Assembly: GCA_036571765.1 (NCBI GenBank)
Contig: BROE01000003.1
Location: 15,580,592-15,644,591 of the forward strand
Source of the DNA: Plecoglossus altivelis
Taxonomy: Eukaryota > Chordata > Actinopteri > Osmeriformes > Plecoglossidae
DNA: 64,000 nucleotides
Reading direction: 5' to 3'
Below, piece after piece: positions 59,701-64,000 of the stretch; within the stretch, counting starts at the first letter, position 1; the number at the start of each line of letters is the position of its first letter. The notes beneath the pieces were generated by a model, which saw nothing but the letters and a program-made list of their open reading frames with translations, was not told the DNA's origin and did no database searches. Position numbers and translations under genes: made by a program.

Positions 59701-61572
59701 TCTGCCATCCAAGGATGTTGGTTGATTGTTTAAAGGTGGGTCTGACGGATGTCTCTTCAGGCTTCTGAAGTCAGCGTTAGATCGAGGGACAGGGCTCCCA
59801 TTACTACAGACTGCTGGAGAGCCTGTTATTTTCTGAGGATCAGTGTTGTAATATCCTGCTGAGGTGTGATGAGGATGCCCTCGGCCATCAGGTGATCGCC
59901 TGGTGAGTGAAGCTCTTCCCGCCTCTGGGTGGTCTTGAACCTGTTTAGGAGATGTATCCCTGTACTTGGAGTAATCCAAGGCTTGCTCAGGCTGAGGGCT
60001 AGGTGTTGGAGCACCAGACCGGTCCATGTGTTGGCTTTGTGGGGGAGGCTTTGGCTTATCCATAAACATGAACATTGGTTGATCCACTTGCTGGCTGTGA
60101 GGGGGAGCAGAGGGCCTGTTCATGTGTAGGTGCGGTTGTGGTACTTGTGGATAGTCCCCTTGTATGCTATGTGAGTGGGAAAGGGGCCTGTCCATGTGTA
60201 GGTGATGTGGGGGAGCACAGAATCTTCCCATTTGCATGGCTGGAGGTGGGGCACATAGCTTATCGATGGTAGATCTCATGTGATCTGAAGCGAGATTCAT
60301 TCTGTAAACAGGATTTGAACTGTGATCGTACCTCCTTAGAAATGAATGTGAATTAGGTGGCACCATGTGACTGATCAGGGGAACGTCGCTAAACCTAGGC
60401 TGGGAGACAATGTAATGTGCCAGGGGGTTGGGAGGGCTGTTTCTGTGTACAGAAGGATCGACATCTGCCTTGTACTTCCCAGCCACATTTTTATACGCAA
60501 CTCCACTCTCTGCTTCCCCATTTGCTTGCGGGTAGTAAAACAGTTGTTGCTGCGTGAGCTGACCATATGTGGACATGGGAGAAGGGTGCGGATAAAGCTG
60601 AGAGGAGGAGGCAAGGTGCACTGCTGTCATGTGCTTGTATGTGGGAGCGTGGGATGGGTACAGGCCATGAAAGGCTTTGGAGGGAATCTGTAAACGTTGG
60701 CAGGGCTCGTTGGAGGGGGCTAGCGGTGGACGCGTGGGAGTGCAGGGGTAACGCACGTAGTTTGACTCGGTGAAAGGCGGCAGGGTCCTTTTTTCATTCG
60801 GGCTCAAGTTGAGGAATTGGTCTCCAGCCACGTCCCTCAGAGGTAGTCGATCTGCGCTGCGCTCCAGCTGCATCGATCTCTGCTGCATAAATGAAGGGTT
60901 GCTCCCATGCAGGAGTGCCCGGTGGCTGTAAAGAACCCAGTCCTCCTCAAAGACATTGGGATCCACTCTCTGTTCTCCAGGCTCCACCCTGTATCGCGGT
61001 CTTGCTGTGCAGCCCAGCTCGCTACAACAGGGACTATGTCCATAAATAGGCTTGGGAAAGGCCAGACAAATCGAGTTTCCTGAGGTCGGGGATACATTCC
61101 CAGATCCCACTGCATGCTTTCTCACAGACCCTGTTGTTCCGCCCCCTGGAGCCATGACGCGTCTCCTCTCTGGACTCTTGGTATAGTATGAAAAGCCCTG
61201 CTTTACAGGGAGGTCCTGTGCAGGAGATGCATGGTTACCCTCTATAGGGAACTGCAGTTTGTCTGCTGCGTACTGAACGTGGTTCGGTGGGGGGCCTTCG
61301 CCAGGAGAATGAATCCGAGCGCTCCTGCCATTTAACAGAACTCTGTTTGGGGGACCCCAAAAAGGGGGCAGGTTATCTCCATCTGGTAGCCTGGGCTCAC
61401 AGGTGAAGTAGGTGCCACTGTACTGTGGAGGCTGGCTATTGGAGAACCTATGCAGGTCTTCTGCTGAGAGCCCTGTCTTTGCCAAGCTCCCGATGGTCCC
61501 ATCAAGTCCTGCCATCTTCGGAGGAGGAAGCGGATTCATGAGGCTCTGCAGCAGTTCGCTGTTCATCGTCAT
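55639..61572 (-). CDS. c15orf39: C15orf39 orthologue (uncharacterised conserved vertebrate protein)
   Basis: Two exons on the minus strand (61572-58320 and 56780-55639) join at phase 1 (tacatgg/GTGAGT donor, ttgcag/GT acceptor) into 4395 nt, 1464 aa. Identification rests on two blocks I recognise from human C15orf39: PPMPVINNVFSLAPYKAYL (about residue 656) and CPFPHVKRAGAVFIPM to VLQEHKVELRPTTLSEE (about 986-1040). The long middle is Pro/His/Ser-rich and probably disordered. The C-terminal exon is Lys/Arg-rich and ends in a Spin/Ssty-like module (about 1398-1464), which I do not recall in the human protein. The first ATG (61570-61572) opens MTMNSELLQSLMNPLPPP; a second in-frame ATG lies two codons on, and no signal peptide or membrane segment is seen. 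An acceptor (AG at 61616-61615) lies just upstream, so the gene has a non-coding 5' exon further right. Its molecular function is not established. Confidence 0.85.
56781..58319. other. c15orf39: c15orf39 intron, with candidate microexon
   Basis: An AT-rich 1.5-kb intron on the minus strand. It holds the candidate 38-nt exon (57692-57729) and a 14-bp palindrome GATGATCGATCATC at 57011-57024. Confidence 0.7.
57692..57729 (-). other. c15orf39: candidate 38-nt alternative microexon of c15orf39
   Basis: On the minus strand a strong acceptor (TTTATTTTTTTTGCAG) precedes 38 nt and a donor CCAG|GTATAT. Spliced to the phase-1 upstream exon it reads ESTSLDGVQKTVQ with no stop and exits in phase 0. The next exon is then read GTG TAA, an immediate stop. 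Inclusion would therefore remove the whole basic and Spin-like C-terminus. This is an inference from splice signals only. Confidence 0.4.
58320..61572 (-). CDS. c15orf39: c15orf39 large first coding exon
   Basis: This exon is 3253 nt and encodes residues 1-1084 plus the first base of the next codon. It contains PYSGTYF-like N-terminal text (QYSGTYFTCEPRLPDGD), repeated His/Pro/Met-rich segments around 60000-60250 (PPHHLHMDRP, PHLHMNRP, PQSQHMDR), the SLAPY motif at about 657-671, and an ordered block at about 986-1084 that closes with SLKNLPEIYLDVLNLLYHS. The reading frame stays open past the donor at 58319-58318 for 37 more codons, but that extension is intronic in the preferred model. Confidence 0.86.
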
Positions 61573-61614
61573 GTGTTGCTGATGTGGTAATGATTCATCA
61601 ACGTGCAGCCAAAT

Positions 61615-64000
61615 CTATAAAGAGATAACGATCAATCAGTGAATCTACTTCATTGAGATACAACCACCATGCATTTGCTTGCTTGTCAATGAAATGATAG
61701 AATTCGGAATTATCAAAGAAAAATGACATTGCTTTCCACAGCACCAAAACCGCAGTAATGTTTCAGCAGGCTATAGGATGCCACTGAAGTGAGTAATGAT
61801 CAAAACTGTCTTCATTGACGTAATCGCCACCTCATCCACATACCAATGAAAAACCACAGCTAATTCAATTCTAATCGTTTAAAACAAATTGTGGTACTGA
61901 CAAATATTGTGCTGATAACGCCCTAACTTCAAAAGGACCGTCCAAAGACGTGAGACATCAGCGTTTCTTTTCAATTATACTGGACAATAATTCCTCCAAG
62001 TTACAAAATAACAACACTAACCAAATGGCTAACCAATATAGGATGTTTAACGGACTAATAGATGAACGAGCAGATTCACCTGGGAGGAAAAACACAAACG
62101 AACAAAGTTCACAAACTTACTTACATTGTCTTATATAGTCCTGCATCTGGTTCTTATCATTTCAATATATACACACATGGTCCCATGTCAGCTATAAAGA
62201 CCACATTCCAAACCTCACTGACTTCAGCCCCTGTCACAACACCTCAACATGCTCCACTCCCAGCACCATAAATACCTTGAGAGGTTTACACCAAATCCTC
62301 TGCATCAGATCAAAGGAGATCGCCAGAGAGAAGTGGAATCCAGTTGGGATCCACTTCAGTGCACAAGGTTCCATGACTAAACGCACGGACCTTGGGACCA
62401 ATTTGTTGACTGATCACGTATTTCAAATCAAATAATGGAGTGATTATGTTCTGCTTTGCATAGAATAATAACGGATCTACCTTCAACTTTAATTAAGCCT
62501 CTATAATCGTTGGCTTGGAGACTAGTCAACCAGGGAAGACTTCTCTGTGAATGACTTCACCCAGTTCACAGGAGGTGTTCCTAGCTTTCCTAGCTTTCTC
62601 TGTTGGATATTGCAATGATTGATACAAAAGTCCAACAGTAATATTTTCCACATTCTCCTATTTTAAGTGCATCGTAGGGTTTGACCCTGCAAAGACGCAG
62701 TATGACTCATCCCACAGAAGAGCTAATCGACTGTGGTGAGATTTAACGTTTAATAAAGATTGCATGTGCGCACAGCTGATATGGATCTGATTTATCATCG
62801 CCTATCACAACCAGGAACATTGTCAGAGCATGAACTCCCGCAAATCAATAGTTTAAACTGAACTAATGGGAAAAACCAAGAGAACCTCTTGAATTACTGA
62901 GCCAAATGTGACTACCTTCTCAGATGGTGCCCTAACATTTTTCTCTGTGTTTACTCTACCCAGGCACATGCGCGATCTGCTGCCAGAGCTTTTTTTTTTT
63001 TGAAAAAAATATTTTGGCCTGAATCCTGTATAAGGACAAAGAGGAGCAAACGGTTAACTATAATCACACAACAGAGAACACACAACACCCAAATGTGCCT
63101 GTTCTTCACGACAATGCATCACATGCATTAGGTGTCACTTCCTGTGAAAGCATGTACCGTACAGGGCCGTGTACTCTAGACGTACGATGGTGAAGAGAAC
63201 CTCAATAGCACACAGCCACGTCAGTCTCGTGTACTCTATCAAGGCTCTTATCAGTCAAAAACAGATACTTTCATGTTCGCTCTTTTTGGAAGTTGATAAC
63301 GTACTGAAACCAGAAATGGGCTTATCTGTCCTGCATACCACAAAGCGGGATAACACCGTTAGACTGCCAGGGGGAGACTGAGGCCTCAGATGGTACTGAC
63401 AAGTTCCTCAACGACCTACACTGTCGTAGCTTCATACTTATAATGCGCTGTACAATTGGGAAATGTTTCTGTTTTGAACAACGATGTGCATGTGTGACGT
63501 TTCTCATTACAAACTGGAATCAAATATCCCCCCCCACGTTTTGAGATGGAAATCTGAGAATCAATTTAAAAAAAATAAAGTCCTTAAATGTGCATGTATT
63601 AAGTGAATCTTTCTGCAGAGATCCGATCTCAAGAGATTAGAGGTCACCAAATACACTTCTGGCAGTTTTTGAAGCTCAGATGAAGTCAACGACAGGCCCT
63701 ATCTATCAAGTTCTGCAACCGCCCTGCACACCGCAGGCTTCGTTAATGTCATCAGTAGCCCACACAAAGTGACAGCAGTCACAACAAACAAGGTTGCGAC
63801 TTTCTCAAACGTGAAGTAGACTCAACATAAAAGGTTCCAGCTGTCCCAGAAACTAACGGTATTATACGTATGAAAATATTAGGAACTCCCCACACACACA
63901 AACACACTTTTAAATCAAATTTAGGCATTTTTGGTGGCGTAAGGACATTGTCAGTACAATGCCCGTCACATGGCATAATTGAGCATTAAAGATTATTCAT
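61615..64000. other. 5' flank or 5' intron of c15orf39
   Basis: AT-rich unique sequence without coding signs. The acceptor TTTATAG on the minus strand (AG at 61616-61615) implies that an upstream non-coding exon lies here or beyond the window. A minus-strand GACTATATAAGACAAT|GTAAGT near 62115-62140 could be such an exon's end, but this is weak. Confidence 0.5.

Noticed and set aside
1..64000. CRISPR array, bacterial operon, viral or intact transposon genes
   Set aside because: Tandem repeats here are contiguous micro- and minisatellites without unique spacers. No integrase, transposase, reverse transcriptase or viral protein frame was recognised.

Overview
This is vertebrate nuclear DNA, almost certainly from a teleost fish. 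The evidence is split genes with GT-AG introns in the 0.1-5 kb range, very abundant (CA)n, (CT)n and minisatellite arrays, and clear orthologues of three vertebrate genes. One 10-base N gap (13059-13068) shows it is an assembled contig. No viral, bacterial or intact transposon coding sequence was seen.

Layout. Bases 1-12042 hold no recognisable coding exon. They are repeat-rich sequence upstream of, or inside, the 5' end of frmd4a. Bases 12043-40749 (+) hold frmd4a: 22 shared coding exons plus two alternative 3' ends. It encodes a FERM domain, the CUPID/coiled-coil region and a serine/proline-rich tail, followed by a 3' UTR of about 3.7 kb to a poly(A) signal at 44421. A tRNA-Met(CAT) gene lies antisense in a late frmd4a intron (39258-39330). 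Bases 46024-52405 (+) hold arih1 (14 coding exons, 528 aa), a RING-between-RING ubiquitin ligase, with its poly(A) signal at 54502. Bases 55639-61572 (-) hold the orthologue of human C15orf39 (two main coding exons, 1464 aa). It is convergent with arih1, and the two poly(A) signals are about 200 bp apart. Sequence beyond 61615 is the 5' flank or 5' intron of that gene.

The three products are not known to act together. FRMD4A is a polarity scaffold that links Par3 to cytohesin/Arf6 signalling. ARIH1 is a neddylated-cullin-activated E3 ligase. C15orf39 has no established function. ARIH1 and C15orf39 are both on human 15q24 while FRMD4A is on 10p13, so the frmd4a junction is a lineage-specific linkage.

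Most notable observations: (1) the frmd4a 3' end has a phase-symmetric 72-nt cassette exon with its own stop; skipping it would expose a C-terminal PDZ ligand (-GTLV). (2) The fish C15orf39 protein ends in a Spin/Ssty (Tudor-like) module, and a candidate 38-nt microexon would switch that module off. (3) arih1 intron 2 must use a GC donor to keep frame. (4) Several splice acceptors sit directly at the end of long (TG)n tracts. (5) A 424-bp exact repeat flanks the N gap and is probably an assembly artefact.
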